Shown one piece after another: positions 7,584 through 17,812 of a stretch of 42,390 nucleotides of DNA. The DNA is from Alphaproteobacteria bacterium. GTDB lineage: Bacteria > Pseudomonadota > Alphaproteobacteria > Micropepsales > Micropepsaceae. Location of the stretch: positions 1 through 42,390 of the forward strand of contig JAGWZW010000025.1 in NCBI GenBank assembly GCA_018971835.1. Reading direction: 5' to 3'. Below the pieces are notes generated by a model, which was given only the letters and a program-made list of their open reading frames with translations, did no database searches and was not told the DNA's origin. Position 1 is the first letter of the stretch. Each line of letters starts with the position of its first letter. The position numbers and the translations under genes were made by a program.

Positions 7584-8294
7584 TCAACGCACGGCCCCGG
7601 CGAGCGCGCGCTGGCGCTTGCCGGCGGGTGCCAGGCTGGGCGCGCCATAGAGCGTCTTGGACGCCTCCACCAGATGCACGCCCCCAAGCCCCGGCCATAA
7701 CCGCCGACCGACGCGTTCCCACGCGATGCCGCTGCGTACCAGCTTGCTGCTTTGCAGCGGCGGAAACAGCAGGGCGGTATCCCATTGCTCCGGCACGAAC
7801 AGGCAATCGGTCAACAGCTGCACGAGTTGGCTGCGGCTGAACGGGCTGCCATAGGCAAAAGGCGAGGATTCCACCTGGGCCCACAGGCTGGTCCGGTTGG
7901 GCACGACGATCACCACGCGACCGGCAGGCGCCAGTACGCGCCAGATCTGGCGCATGAGCGGGCGGACGGCTTCGGCCGCCTCCAGTGCATGAACCAGCAG
8001 GATGCGGTCGAACAGGGCATCGGGGAACGGAAAAGCGTCTTCCTCGCCCAGTGCGGTGAGCGGCCGCTCGGCCGGCCAGACGACGACGCCCTGCTGCGCC
8101 GGCATCAGCGCCACCGCCCGCTCGCCTTCCGCCAGAAACGGCTTGAGATACGGCACCGCGAACCCGTAGCCGAGCAGGCGCAGACCACCCAGATCGGGCC
8201 ACAGCCGCCGCAGGCGGCGCACAAGCTGACGCCGGGCGTTCTGCCCGACCGGGGTCTCGTAAAAGGCCGCCAGGCCGTGCGCATCGAACCGCAT
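7584..8294 (-). CDS. Class I SAM-dependent methyltransferase (gloB-linked type)
   Basis: A 236-residue protein with a UbiE-like methyltransferase fold but a weak glycine loop: the usual GxGxG position reads LLGYGFAVPYL. Motif II/post-I is DALFDRILLVHALE (acidic D before RIL) and motif III is VLAPAGRVVIVVPN. A C-terminal FSRSQLVQLL and FPPLQSSKLVRSG region is typical of the alphaproteobacterial protein encoded next to hydroxyacylglutathione hydrolase, as here (divergent from gloB). The target is unknown. The absence of a canonical GxGxG could mean altered SAM binding. The ATG at 8294 is the natural start (MRFDAHGLAAFYETPVG). Confidence 0.8.
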   Translation of the reverse strand: MRFDAHGLAAFYETPVGQNARRQLVRRLRRLWPDLGGLRLLGYGFAVPYLKPFLAEGERAVALMPAQQGVVVWPAERPLTALGEEDAFPFPDALFDRILLVHALEAAEAVRPLMRQIWRVLAPAGRVVIVVPNRTSLWAQVESSPFAYGSPFSRSQLVQLLTDCLFVPEQWDTALLFPPLQSSKLVRSGIAWERVGRRLWPGLGGVHLVEASKTLYGAPSLAPAGKRQRALAGAVR

Positions 8295-8322
8295 GCGCCT
8301 TGCGTACTCTTTGGCGCGCCCA

Positions 8323-8358
8323 GGTTCAACGGCGGGTTCAACGGCGGGTTCAACGGCC
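8323..8358. repeat. Three tandem 12-bp repeats in the gloB promoter region
   Basis: GGTTCAACGGCG occurs at 8323-8334 and 8335-8346, and GGTTCAACGGCC at 8347-8358. The array lies in the 108-base divergent gap between the methyltransferase and gloB. Each unit contains TTCAAC, and the third copy is correctly placed to serve as the -35 of a gloB promoter. Confidence 0.9.
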
Positions 8359-8377
8359 GGGCGCTAGCTGCTAGGAT
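8349..8377 (+). promoter_or_regulatory. Putative sigma-70 promoter of gloB
   Basis: TTCAAC (8349-8354), 17-bp spacer, TAGGAT (8372-8377). The same -10 sequence occurs in the yqeY promoter of this window. It is followed by AGGAGC (8392-8397) and the gloB ATG at 8403. Confidence 0.5.
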
Positions 8378-8402
8378 TCGGTTGGCGTCACAGGAGCCCG
8401 GC

Positions 8403-9173
8403 ATGCCCACGCTTTCGATCGAACTCGTTCCCTGCCTCAGTGACAATTATGCCTACCTGGTTACTGACCCCGCCCAAAAGCTGTGCGCCGTCGTCGATCC
8501 ATCCGAAGCCGGGCCGGTGCGGGAAAAATTGCGCGCCGGAAACGTCAAGCTGACCCATATCCTCAATACGCACCACCACCCGGACCACACCGGCGGCAAT
8601 CTGGCACTGAAGGAGGAGTTCGGCGCGATCATCGTGGGGCCGGAAAAGGATCGCGCCCGCATCCCCGGCCTCGACGTCGGGGTGAGCGAGAAAGCGCCCT
8701 GGCAGTTTGGCAGCAAGAAGGTGTCCGTTCTGGAAATTCCGGCACACACAAGCGGCCATATCGCCTTCGTTTTCGCGGAGGACAAGGCCGCCTTCACCGG
8801 CGACACGCTGTTTGCGATGGGCTGCGGGCGATTGTTCGAGGGCACGGCTGCCATGATGTGGGCGGCGATGCAGAAACTGATGGCGCTGCCGGACGACACG
8901 GCCGTCTATTGCGGCCACGAATACACGCTCTCCAACGGCCGCTTCGCCCTGACGCTGGAACCGGGCAACGCCGATCTTCAGGCCCGCATGCGCGAGGTGG
9001 AGGAATTGCGCGCCAAGGGATTGCCCACCATCCCCACCACCATCGGGCTGGAGAAGCGCACCAATCCCTTCATGCGGCCGAACGCGCCGGAACTGCGCGC
9101 TACGCTCGGCATGGAAAAGGCCCACGATGTCGACGTGCTGGCCGAGACGCGGCGCCGCAAGGACAATTTCTGA
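8403..9173 (+). CDS. gloB: Hydroxyacylglutathione hydrolase (glyoxalase II)
   Basis: A 256-residue metallo-beta-lactamase-fold enzyme hydrolysing S-D-lactoylglutathione to D-lactate and glutathione, the second step of methylglyoxal detoxification. The start MPTLSIELVPCLSDNYAYL is the typical GloB N-terminus and is preceded by CAGGAG. The binuclear metal motif THHHPDH is at 56-62. Further ligands are H in IPAHTSGH, D in FTGDTLF and H in YCGHEYTL. The C-terminal glutathione-binding segment includes KRTNPFMR. Length equals the family norm. It ends with TGA immediately adjacent to the stop of the convergent carbonic anhydrase. Confidence 0.95.
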   Translation: MPTLSIELVPCLSDNYAYLVTDPAQKLCAVVDPSEAGPVREKLRAGNVKLTHILNTHHHPDHTGGNLALKEEFGAIIVGPEKDRARIPGLDVGVSEKAPWQFGSKKVSVLEIPAHTSGHIAFVFAEDKAAFTGDTLFAMGCGRLFEGTAAMMWAAMQKLMALPDDTAVYCGHEYTLSNGRFALTLEPGNADLQARMREVEELRAKGLPTIPTTIGLEKRTNPFMRPNAPELRATLGMEKAHDVDVLAETRRRKDNF

Positions 9174-9779
9174 TCAGTCGACGGCGCGGAACTGTCCGCG
9201 CGCCTGGTCCAGCACTTCGAGCTTGCCGTCGGCGATGCCGAAGCGCGCGCCTTCGAGCGAGAGCACGCCTGCCTTCACCCGCTCGGCGACGAAGGGAAAC
9301 GTCATCAGCCGTTCGAGCGACAGGCGCACCGCCTCGCGTTCGACGGCGAATTGCCGCTCGCCGTGCGCGTGGCCGCAGCGTTCCACCGCCGGCGCAAGCA
9401 GCCCGATCCATTCCGACATGAAGGGCAAGGGCTCGGCAAGCGAACGGTCCAGCGCCGCTTTCACGCCGCCGCATTCGGCATGGGCCAGCACCACGATATA
9501 GCGCACCTCAAGCGCCAGCACCGCGAATGAGATGGCGGCGCTGGTGCCGTGGTAGCCGCCGCCTTCCTCATAGGGTGGTACGATGGCGGCGACATTGCGC
9601 AGCACGAACAGCTCGCCGGGGCGCACGCCGAAGATCGTGGCCGGGTCCACACGGCTGTCGCAGCAGGAAATCACCAGATATTGCGGGCTCTGGCCCTTGG
9701 CCAGCTCGGCGTAATGGGCGTGTTCCTCGGGCCAGCGCCGGGCCCGGAATTCACGGTAGCCTTGAATCAAACGGTCCAT
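9174..9779 (-). CDS. Beta-class carbonic anhydrase
   Basis: A 201-residue zinc enzyme interconverting CO2 and bicarbonate. The zinc ligands and catalytic dyad are visible: CCDSR (C39, D41, R43) and HAECGG (H100, C103). ELFVLRNVAAIVPPY (56-70) is the family core. The GTSAAISFAVLALEV helix and a C-terminal GARFGIADGKLEVLD match the bacterial cynT/can-like branch. The last strand normally seen in larger homologues is short. It likely supplies bicarbonate for carboxylases or pH balance in the cytosol. It is convergent with gloB with no bases between the two stop codons. Confidence 0.93.
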   Translation of the reverse strand: MDRLIQGYREFRARRWPEEHAHYAELAKGQSPQYLVISCCDSRVDPATIFGVRPGELFVLRNVAAIVPPYEEGGGYHGTSAAISFAVLALEVRYIVVLAHAECGGVKAALDRSLAEPLPFMSEWIGLLAPAVERCGHAHGERQFAVEREAVRLSLERLMTFPFVAERVKAGVLSLEGARFGIADGKLEVLDQARGQFRAVD

Positions 9780-9814
9780 GCCCCGACCCTATAGGGGCAG
9801 GCCGGCCAAGACCA

Positions 9815-9831
9815 TGACGGATTTTCCGTCA
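9815..9831. repeat. Perfect 7-bp-arm inverted repeat at the lipoprotein stop codon
   Basis: TGACGGA-TTT-TCCGTCA overlaps the stop codon of the small lipoprotein and lies between it and the carbonic anhydrase gene on the same (minus) strand. It can form a hairpin but lacks a following U-tract, so termination is uncertain. Confidence 0.5.
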
Positions 9832-10026
9832 ATTCTGCTGATCGTCTGAGGAACTGCCGGAAATCGTGTCGGCGGCGGTGCTGGCCACGCCCGAGCCCAC
9901 ATCGGCCGCCGTGCCGACGACGGTCCCGGCCGCGCTGGCCGCCGTACCGACTGCATCCACGGCCACGCAGCCGGACAGCGCCGCACCCAACAGCAAAACA
10001 GTCATCACACCTGCGACGATACGCAT
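9829..10026 (-). CDS. Small lipoprotein, entericidin-like in size
   Basis: 65 residues starting MRIVAGVMTVLLLGAALSGC; the lipobox LSGC predicts lipidation at Cys19 or so. The mature part (VAVDAVGTAASAAGTVVGTAAD...) is a repetitive Ala/Gly/Val/Thr amphipathic stretch of about 40 residues ending in SSSDDQQN. There is no enzymatic domain. Such short Gly/Ala-rich lipoproteins resemble entericidin-like or outer-membrane-associated peptides, but I cannot assign a family. The frame is open to 10041, but the ATG at 10026 gives the best signal peptide. The stop overlaps a hairpin. Confidence 0.65.
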   Translation of the reverse strand: MRIVAGVMTVLLLGAALSGCVAVDAVGTAASAAGTVVGTAADVGSGVASTAADTISGSSSDDQQN

Positions 10027-10068
10027 CCGTCCCTCTCTCATGCAAACTGCAACCTTTGCCGCCAGGGT

Positions 10069-10749
10069 TCAAGAAACTGCTAACGCCGTGCCCAAAAGCC
10101 GGCCGGCCTCCTGCCAGCCGCTCACCAGCCGCGAAGCCCCGGCGGCGAGCAGCCGGGCCCCGGCATCTTCATTCATATGGCCGCCGCCGAGAAACCCCCA
10201 CACCGTCATGCCCGCCGCCCTGGCGCCGGTGACACCGTTGGCGCTGTCCTCGAGCACCAGGCAGGCGGCCGGCGCCACGCCCAGCCCCTGGGCCGCGTGG
10301 AGGAAGAGGTCGGGCGCGGGCTTGGCGCGGGCCACATGGCCGGCCGAATAGACATGGGGCGCGAAGTGATCCCAGAGCCCGGTCTTGCGCAGCTTGATTT
10401 CGAGCATCGCCGTTTCGCTGGAACTGGCGACGGCCTTGGGCGTCGGACACGCCGCTACCGTTTGCAGCGCGCCGGGCACTTCGGCGAGGCGCGTTTCGAT
10501 CAGTTCGCGATAGCGCGCATGGCAGCGGGCACGGAATCCCGAAGGCAAAGGCACGCCCCGCCGCGCGTGGCTGTCAGCGTCCAGCGCGGCGAAAAAGCTG
10601 TCATTGTCCATGCCCATGAAGCGCGCCTGAAATGCCGCACGCTCGTAAGGCAGGCCGATCCCGGCCAGCGCCGACAGCTCCACCTCGAGCGCCAGGACTT
10701 CGCTGTCGACCAGCACGCCGTCGCAGTCGAAGATGATCGCGTGGGTCAT
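10069..10749 (-). CDS. HAD-superfamily phosphatase (subclass IA, beta-phosphoglucomutase-like)
   Basis: A 226-residue haloacid-dehalogenase hydrolase. Motif I is FDCDGVLVDSE (nucleophile D8, acid/base D10), motif II is AVASSSET, motif III Lys is in VARAKPAPDLFLHAA, and motif IV is LVLEDSANGV. The helical cap begins around residue 18 with ALEVELSALAGIG. This is the common YcjU/GS1-type sugar-phosphate phosphatase family; the substrate is not predictable. The start ATG at 10749 gives MTHAIIFDCDG. It lies 11 bases downstream of the hemolysin-III-type gene, probably co-transcribed. Confidence 0.88.
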   Translation of the reverse strand: MTHAIIFDCDGVLVDSEVLALEVELSALAGIGLPYERAAFQARFMGMDNDSFFAALDADSHARRGVPLPSGFRARCHARYRELIETRLAEVPGALQTVAACPTPKAVASSSETAMLEIKLRKTGLWDHFAPHVYSAGHVARAKPAPDLFLHAAQGLGVAPAACLVLEDSANGVTGARAAGMTVWGFLGGGHMNEDAGARLLAAGASRLVSGWQEAGRLLGTALAVS

Positions 10750-10760
10750 GATTTCAGTGA

Positions 10761-11408
10761 TCAGTGCGCGAATTCTGCGGCGACGGCGGAATATTGCAGC
10801 ACCGCCGCGATCAGCACAAAGCCGTGCCAGATCGCCTTGTGAAAGGGCATGCGGTCCCACACATAGAAGATAACGCCCGCCGAATAGACCAGCCCGCCGG
10901 CGATCAACAGCCAGAAATCCGCCGTCGCCATCGAAGCGGCCAGCGGCTTCAGCACCATCACCACCATCCAGCCCATGCCCAGATAGAAGGCGATGCTGAG
11001 ATTCTCGAAACGCTGGGGAAAGACAAGCTTCATGACCACACCGATGGTGGCGGTGATCCAGATGGCGGCCAAGAGCCAGTCGCCCGTCACCGGGCCCAGC
11101 CGGTTGACGGCCAGGGGGGTATAGGTAGCTGCGATCATGATGAAGATCGCCGCGTGATCGAGCCGGCGCAGCACCTGCTTGGACGGCCGGTGATGCGGCA
11201 TCAGATTATAGGCCGCCGAAAAACCCGTCATCGCCAGCAGCCCCACGCAGTAGACCGAGACTGAAACCACCACGCTGAGCCCCGTCACATTCGCCAGCAG
11301 CCACAGGCTGGCATTGATGGCGAACAGGATGCCGAGCACATGAACCGCCCCGTCCGCCCAGCGTTCGGGGCGGCTATAGAGGCGGACGGGTCTGGACCAA
11401 ATGTGCAT
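10761..11408 (-). CDS. Hemolysin III / TrhA family membrane protein (PAQR superfamily)
   Basis: 215 residues and about seven transmembrane helices, matching the YqfA/TrhA/hemolysin III family related to adiponectin receptors. Family marks are the early DGAVHVLGILFAI helix, YNLMPHHRPSKQVLRRLDHAAIFIMIAATYTP (split over loop and TM3) and the C-terminal MPFHKAIWHGFVLIAA with the conserved His residues thought to bind zinc. Function in bacteria is unclear (membrane homeostasis has been proposed). ATG at 11408 is preferred; a TTG two codons upstream is possible. It forms a likely two-gene unit with the downstream HAD phosphatase. Confidence 0.88.
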   Translation of the reverse strand: MHIWSRPVRLYSRPERWADGAVHVLGILFAINASLWLLANVTGLSVVVSVSVYCVGLLAMTGFSAAYNLMPHHRPSKQVLRRLDHAAIFIMIAATYTPLAVNRLGPVTGDWLLAAIWITATIGVVMKLVFPQRFENLSIAFYLGMGWMVVMVLKPLAASMATADFWLLIAGGLVYSAGVIFYVWDRMPFHKAIWHGFVLIAAVLQYSAVAAEFAH

Positions 11409-11564
11409 GCGCAAGCCTATGACCGGAGATGTGACCCTATCATGGCGCAGGATGGCTTAAGCCCGAGATAACCGGGTGCCGGCGCGCGATAGGGGGCCCC
11501 TCCTCGACAGGGTATGATGCGCCACCGATTCGGGACCGCCCGAACGGCAATCCGGGAGGAACCC

Positions 11565-11975
11565 ATGCAAGCGAATGCTTCTCTGGAAATGCAAATCCTT
11601 TTCTGCGCCGTCGTGCTGGGGCTGATCCAGCTTTTGCTGGCGATTCTGGCCAGCGTCGGCGGCCGGGGCCTGCCCTGGGCCGTGGGTCCGCGCGACGAAG
11701 GCTGGCCAGCCCTGGGCAAGTTCGGCGGGCGGCTCGAACGCGCGTGGAAGAATTTCATCGAGACCTTCCCGCTCTTCGCCGTCGCCGTGCTGATGGTGGA
11801 CGCGCTGCATGCCACCACGGCGACCTCGGCGCTGGGCACGCAAATCTACATCTGGGCGCGGCTGATCTACCTGCCCGTTTACGTCGCGGGCATTGCCTAC
11901 CTGCGCACCCTGGTATGGATGGCCTCGCTCGTCGGCATCGTGATGGTGCTGGCCGGCATCTGGCCCGGAATGTAA
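11565..11975 (+). CDS. MAPEG-family membrane protein
   Basis: 136 residues and four predicted transmembrane helices, the MAPEG (membrane-associated eicosanoid/glutathione metabolism) fold. The segment RLERAWKNFIETFPLFAVAVLM, holding the conserved R/N/E/F pattern, and the ARLIYLPVYVAGIAYLRTLVW helix are diagnostic. Bacterial members are usually uncharacterised and may act as glutathione transferases or peroxidases. GGGAGGA precedes the ATG at 11565. It is convergent with the next gene, with a four-base gap. Confidence 0.85.
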   Translation: MQANASLEMQILFCAVVLGLIQLLLAILASVGGRGLPWAVGPRDEGWPALGKFGGRLERAWKNFIETFPLFAVAVLMVDALHATTATSALGTQIYIWARLIYLPVYVAGIAYLRTLVWMASLVGIVMVLAGIWPGM

Positions 11976-11979
11976 TCCG

Positions 11980-12279
11980 TCATCGCAAGCGTGCCGGCGA
12001 GCGGCGAAGAAAGGCTTCCAGCTTCTTCTCCAGCGCCGGCACGTGATATTCGCGGTCCCACACGCTCAGCGCCTCGGCAACGATCCGCGCTTGCTGCTCG
12101 GGCGACAGCGTGCCCCAGCAGGCCAGGAGCGCGCTGCCCAGCCGGCGGACGAGATGCTCATCCTCGGCGGGATATTTGAAGCGGGCCTTCATCGCGTCGC
12201 GATAGGCTTCGGTTTCCGAAAACACAGTGGAGGTGGACGAAGCGGGCGCGGAGGGCGCGCGCGAAGGGGAGTGGGGCAT
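11980..12279 (-). CDS. Small hypothetical protein, helical
   Basis: 99 residues with no signal peptide. The N-terminal 20 residues are Ser/Pro/Ala-rich and disordered. The rest is helical: TEAYRDAMKARFKYPAEDEHLVRRLG, then SPEQQARIVAEALSVWDREY and PALEKKLEAFLRR. The pattern with a conserved W and YPAEDE resembles short alphaproteobacterial proteins of unknown function. No family is assigned. It is convergent with the MAPEG gene and 120 bases upstream of the panD end on the same strand. Confidence 0.55.
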   Translation of the reverse strand: MPHSPSRAPSAPASSTSTVFSETEAYRDAMKARFKYPAEDEHLVRRLGSALLACWGTLSPEQQARIVAEALSVWDREYHVPALEKKLEAFLRRSPARLR

Positions 12280-12375
12280 GGCCTGATACGCATCCGTTGT
12301 GGCCGGCGAGGCACCCCCGCGCCGGGTTTGTTACGATAAATGGTTCCCGTAAGCCCTGAATCCAGTATAGCCGTT

Positions 12376-12394
12376 CGCCCGCGCAGCGCGAGCG
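12376..12394 (-). terminator. Possible terminator hairpin after panD
   Basis: Read on the minus strand, CGCTCGC-GCTGC-GCGGGCG forms a 7-bp stem (one G:U) with a 5-base loop five bases beyond the panD stop. There is no U-tract, so intrinsic termination would be weak. Confidence 0.3.
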
Positions 12395-12399
12395 GAAAG

Positions 12400-12750
12400 T
12401 CAGCGCGTCACGCGATTGGCGCCATCGAGATGCAGCACGGCAGGCGCGTGCCTGCGCGCTTCGGCGGCCTCCATCTGCGCATAAGCCACGATGATCACCA
12501 GATCGCCGACGTTGACCAGGCGGGCCGCCGCGCCATTGATGCCAATGGTGCCCGAGCCCGCCGGCGCTTCGATGGCATAGGTCGTGAGCCGCGCGCCGTT
12601 GGTGATGTCGAGCACATCCACCTGCTCATTGGGCAGGATGCCGGCCTCTTCCAGCAGCGCTGCATCGATCGAGATCGAGCCGACGTAATCGACGTCCGCC
12701 TCAGTCACCGTCGCGCGGTGCAGCTTGGCCTTCATCATCGTCAGAAGCAT
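12400..12750 (-). CDS. panD: Aspartate 1-decarboxylase proenzyme
   Basis: A 116-residue pyruvoyl enzyme making beta-alanine for pantothenate/CoA. The N-terminal [21 protein letters not shown] contains the self-cleavage Gly-Ser site (about residues 27-28), whose Ser becomes the pyruvoyl group. The substrate loop [20 protein letters not shown] and the hydrophobic [13 protein letters not shown] complete the double-psi barrel. Length is typical (about 117-126). The start is ATG at 12750, or the in-frame ATGs at 12738/12735. Only three bases separate it from the rpoD stop, so it is read on the rpoD message; no strong ribosome-binding site is visible, suggesting coupling. Confidence 0.93.
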   Translation of the reverse strand: MLLTMMKAKLHRATVTEADVDYVGSISIDAALLEEAGILPNEQVDVLDITNGARLTTYAIEAPAGSGTIGINGAAARLVNVGDLVIIVAYAQMEAAEARRHAPAVLHLDGANRVTR

Positions 12751-12753
12751 GCG

Positions 12754-15195
<2,442 letters not shown>

Positions 15196-15289
15196 GGGCT
15201 ATCCGTTGCTCATCTTAGATGCTGCTTTTCCTAGCGGGAAAGGCGGCAAAGTTCCATTCCTAAGCCTGCTTCAGACGGGCCAGCAGGCG

Positions 15290-17170
15290 TTATTCGTTCG
15301 GGAGCGTGCCAAGAAGGCGGTGGGCATCACGCCAGCTTTCCTCCGTCGCCTCGGATTTGAAGCGCTCCACGGCGCGGAGCCGCTCGGGCGCCAGTTCCGC
15401 CATCTCGCGCAGTTGCGCGACTGCCCTGAGCCAGCGGGCCTCGACATCCTCGCCATCGGCGGTCCCCTCCTGGGTTCTGTCCGCCGCCGCAATCTGGCTG
15501 CTGCCGTGCCGCGCCTGAAGGCGGCGGACCAGCTCAGCCATGCCTGAGCGTTGGAGATGGGTCTCCAGCGCCTGTTTTTCAAGCCTGGAACCGGAGGCGG
15601 CGAGGTTTAGGAGTTCCCGCCTAAGCCTGTCAAGCTGCGGATCGGCAAGGGCCAGCGCCGCCAGAGCCTCCGCATGGACCGCGGCCAGCTCCGGCGCCTC
15701 CAGCAGCAGGGCAACGACCTCCTCCTCCTTGACCTTCAGGGCGCCGCTCCGGCCGGAACGCGCCAGCAGACTGTTCTTCACCGCCGGCGAGACATTTTCT
15801 TGCGGGGTGAAACCCGCGCCTCCGCGGCCGGTCCCACGCCGGGCATCGCTTCGGCCGCGAACCGCGCGTGGCTCGTAGGGCCGCTCCGGCCGCTTCTGGC
15901 GGCGCTTGAAGGCCTCGAACACCCGCTCGTTGAAATCACGGCGGTAGTAGTCGGCGATGGTGGTGTCGGCAATGCGGCCGACCAGGTCGGCCAGCGCCCG
16001 CTCCAGTCCGGCCCGGCGCTCGGGCGTGGAGAAGTCTTTGCCCTCCGTCTCCGAACGCCACAGCACCTCGGCCAGCGGCTGGGCGGCGTCGAGCAGCTTC
16101 TGCATCGCCCCCGCCCCCTCGCGGCGGATCAGGGTGTCCGGATCCTCGCCCGGTGGCAGGAAGGCGAAGCGCAGCGAATGGCCGGGCTTCAGGTGCGGCA
16201 GCGCCAGATGCGCGGCGCGGGTGCCGGCCCTGAGGCCCGCCTCGTCGCCATCGAAAGCCAGGATCGGCTCGGGTGCCACGCGCCACAACAGGCCAAGCTG
16301 GTCCTCGGTCAGCGCGGTGCCGAGCGGCGCCACGGCCTGGGCGAAGCCGGCGCGCACCAGCGCGATCACGTCCATATAGCCTTCGGCGAGGATGATGGTG
16401 CCGGCCTTGAGCGCGGCCGGGCGCGCGCTGGCGAAATTGTAGAGATTGTGGCCCTTGGAAAAGAGGCCGGTTTCGCCGGTGTTGATGTATTTGGGCTTGG
16501 CGTCGGCTTCGAGCGCGCGCGCGCCGAAAGCTATCAGCCGTCCGCGCGCATCGGAGATCGGAAAGGTGATGCGGTTGAAGAAGAAATCGCGCGCGCCCCG
16601 CGTCTCATCCGCCGGCCGAGCCAGACCGGCGGCGATCATGTCGTCGACAGTGACGTTCCTGGCCTTGAGATGCTCAATCAGCGCGCTGTTGCCGCCGGGC
16701 GCATAGCCGAGGCGGAACTGCCTGGCTGAGGCGTCGTCGAGCCCGCGGCTTTTGAGATAATCCCGCCCCGCCTTGCCGCCCGGTGCCCGGAGCTGAGCCT
16801 CGAAAAATTCACAGGCCGCCTCGATCACCTCGTAGAGCGATTTCTTCTTCTGCTCGCGGGCCTCGTCCTCGGCCGACCATTTGGGCAATTCCACGCCGGC
16901 TTCGCCCGCCAGCCGCTCCACCGCCTCGGGGAAGGACAGCCCCTCGGTTTCCATCAGCCATTTGAAGGCATCGCCGCCGGCGCCGCAGCCGAAGCATTTG
17001 TAGGTGCGCCGTTCGTTCTCGACCTTGAAGGACGGCGATTTCTCCTGATGGAAGGGGCAGCAGCCCCACATCACCCGGCCCTTGCGCACCAGCTTGACGC
17101 GCCGACCCACGAGCTGGACGAGATCCGTCCGCCGCAGGACTTCTTCGAGCAGGCCCTGGCCGTAGCGCAT
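15290..17170 (-). CDS. dnaG: DNA primase
   Basis: A 626-residue primase laying RNA primers at the replication fork. The N-terminal CHC2 zinc-ribbon has C38, H41, C59 and C62 (CPFHQEKSPSF, CFGCGAGG). The TOPRIM catalytic core has E263 in LAEGYMDVIA and DGDEAG at 307-312. The middle RNA-polymerase domain includes ARDFFFNRITFPI. The C-terminal helicase-interaction domain (after about residue 430) is divergent and Arg/Ala-rich, as usual in alphaproteobacteria. It is followed by rpoD on the same strand, the classic primase-sigma arrangement. Upstream, two unrelated genes lie between it and yqeY. Confidence 0.96.
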   Translation of the reverse strand: MRYGQGLLEEVLRRTDLVQLVGRRVKLVRKGRVMWGCCPFHQEKSPSFKVENERRTYKCFGCGAGGDAFKWLMETEGLSFPEAVERLAGEAGVELPKWSAEDEAREQKKKSLYEVIEAACEFFEAQLRAPGGKAGRDYLKSRGLDDASARQFRLGYAPGGNSALIEHLKARNVTVDDMIAAGLARPADETRGARDFFFNRITFPISDARGRLIAFGARALEADAKPKYINTGETGLFSKGHNLYNFASARPAALKAGTIILAEGYMDVIALVRAGFAQAVAPLGTALTEDQLGLLWRVAPEPILAFDGDEAGLRAGTRAAHLALPHLKPGHSLRFAFLPPGEDPDTLIRREGAGAMQKLLDAAQPLAEVLWRSETEGKDFSTPERRAGLERALADLVGRIADTTIADYYRRDFNERVFEAFKRRQKRPERPYEPRAVRGRSDARRGTGRGGAGFTPQENVSPAVKNSLLARSGRSGALKVKEEEVVALLLEAPELAAVHAEALAALALADPQLDRLRRELLNLAASGSRLEKQALETHLQRSGMAELVRRLQARHGSSQIAAADRTQEGTADGEDVEARWLRAVAQLREMAELAPERLRAVERFKSEATEESWRDAHRLLGTLPNE

Positions 17171-17235
17171 AGGGGCACTCTACGCCCACATGCGGGCGAA
17201 TGCGTAGCCGCAGGGGTGGATTCCTGTGGGCTGTC

Positions 17236-17589
17236 TCAGACGTGGAACTGGCGGACGGCAGTGATTTTCAGCGTGACCTTGTCCAACTCCACGATCACGA
17301 ATTCCGCGTGCGCGTTGGGCACGGCTGCAACATTGGCGGGCGCCGCCGGCTGCTGCCAGAAGCTGATGATCAGCGTATCGGGCGTTTCGGCAGCCTGAAC
17401 CTTGTAGGTCTGCCAATCGGGCTTGAGCTTGTGCAGTTCCGGTGTCGCCGCCTCGATGGCACGCAGGGCCAGGGTCGGAACCGTTTGGGGCTGCGGGGCG
17501 AAGGGGCTGTGGTAAGCCTCAAGCGCCAAGGCCGGTGAGGCTGCAGCGCCGGCCAGCAGAACCGCGATGACAAGCTGCGAGATTTTCAT
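17236..17589 (-). CDS. Secreted hypothetical protein
   Basis: 117 residues from ATG 17589 (MKISQLVIAVLLAGAAASPALA), a clean Sec signal peptide cleaved near residue 22. The mature domain of about 95 residues reads as a small alpha/beta fold: LRAIEAATPELHKLKPDWQTYKVQ, TPDTLIISFWQQP, AEFVIVELDKVTLKITAVRQFHV. The strand-turn-strand end (FVIVELD..KVTLKITAV) resembles PepSY-like or cystatin-like inhibitor modules, but I cannot assign a family. The frame extends to 17634 without improving the signal peptide. It is same-strand with dnaG, 65 bases upstream of it. Confidence 0.6.
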   Translation of the reverse strand: MKISQLVIAVLLAGAAASPALALEAYHSPFAPQPQTVPTLALRAIEAATPELHKLKPDWQTYKVQAAETPDTLIISFWQQPAAPANVAAVPNAHAEFVIVELDKVTLKITAVRQFHV

Positions 17590-17704
17590 GACTGACCCGA
17601 AGTTGGATTGCTGATCGTCGGTACTGCAGAACACGCGCCAGCGCCGGAAGGCTTTAAAGAAGGCGAAACGCTAATCCCGCCCGTCCGCCGTGCCAATACC
17701 GGAC

Positions 17705-17756
17705 AGACAATTGCCGGGTTAATAACCATGCACAATTTGTAGCTGTTAGACAATTG
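17705..17756. repeat. Direct repeats AGACAATTG upstream of the GAF gene
   Basis: AGACAATTG occurs at 17705-17713 and 17748-17756, 43 bp apart (about four helical turns), in the divergent gap between the secreted hypothetical and the GAF gene. The second copy overlaps a possible -35 (TTGATG, 17754-17759; poor -10 GAATAT at 17777). It could be a two-site operator. Confidence 0.35.
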
Positions 17757-17812
17757 ATGTCCCACGCCTTTTGGTTGAATATGGCGTTCTGGCTGCAGGA
17801 ATAGGGGCAACC

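Noticed and set aside
9815..9831. Hairpin as an intrinsic terminator of the small lipoprotein gene.
   Set aside because: The stem is perfect, but it overlaps the stop codon and no U-tract follows on either strand. Kept only as an inverted repeat.
17771..17812. N-terminal extension VEYGVLAAGIGAT of the GAF gene, resembling the start of a Flp pilin.
   Set aside because: It is short, starts with TTG, has no prepilin context, and lies upstream of a better GTG start with a GGGG ribosome-binding site.
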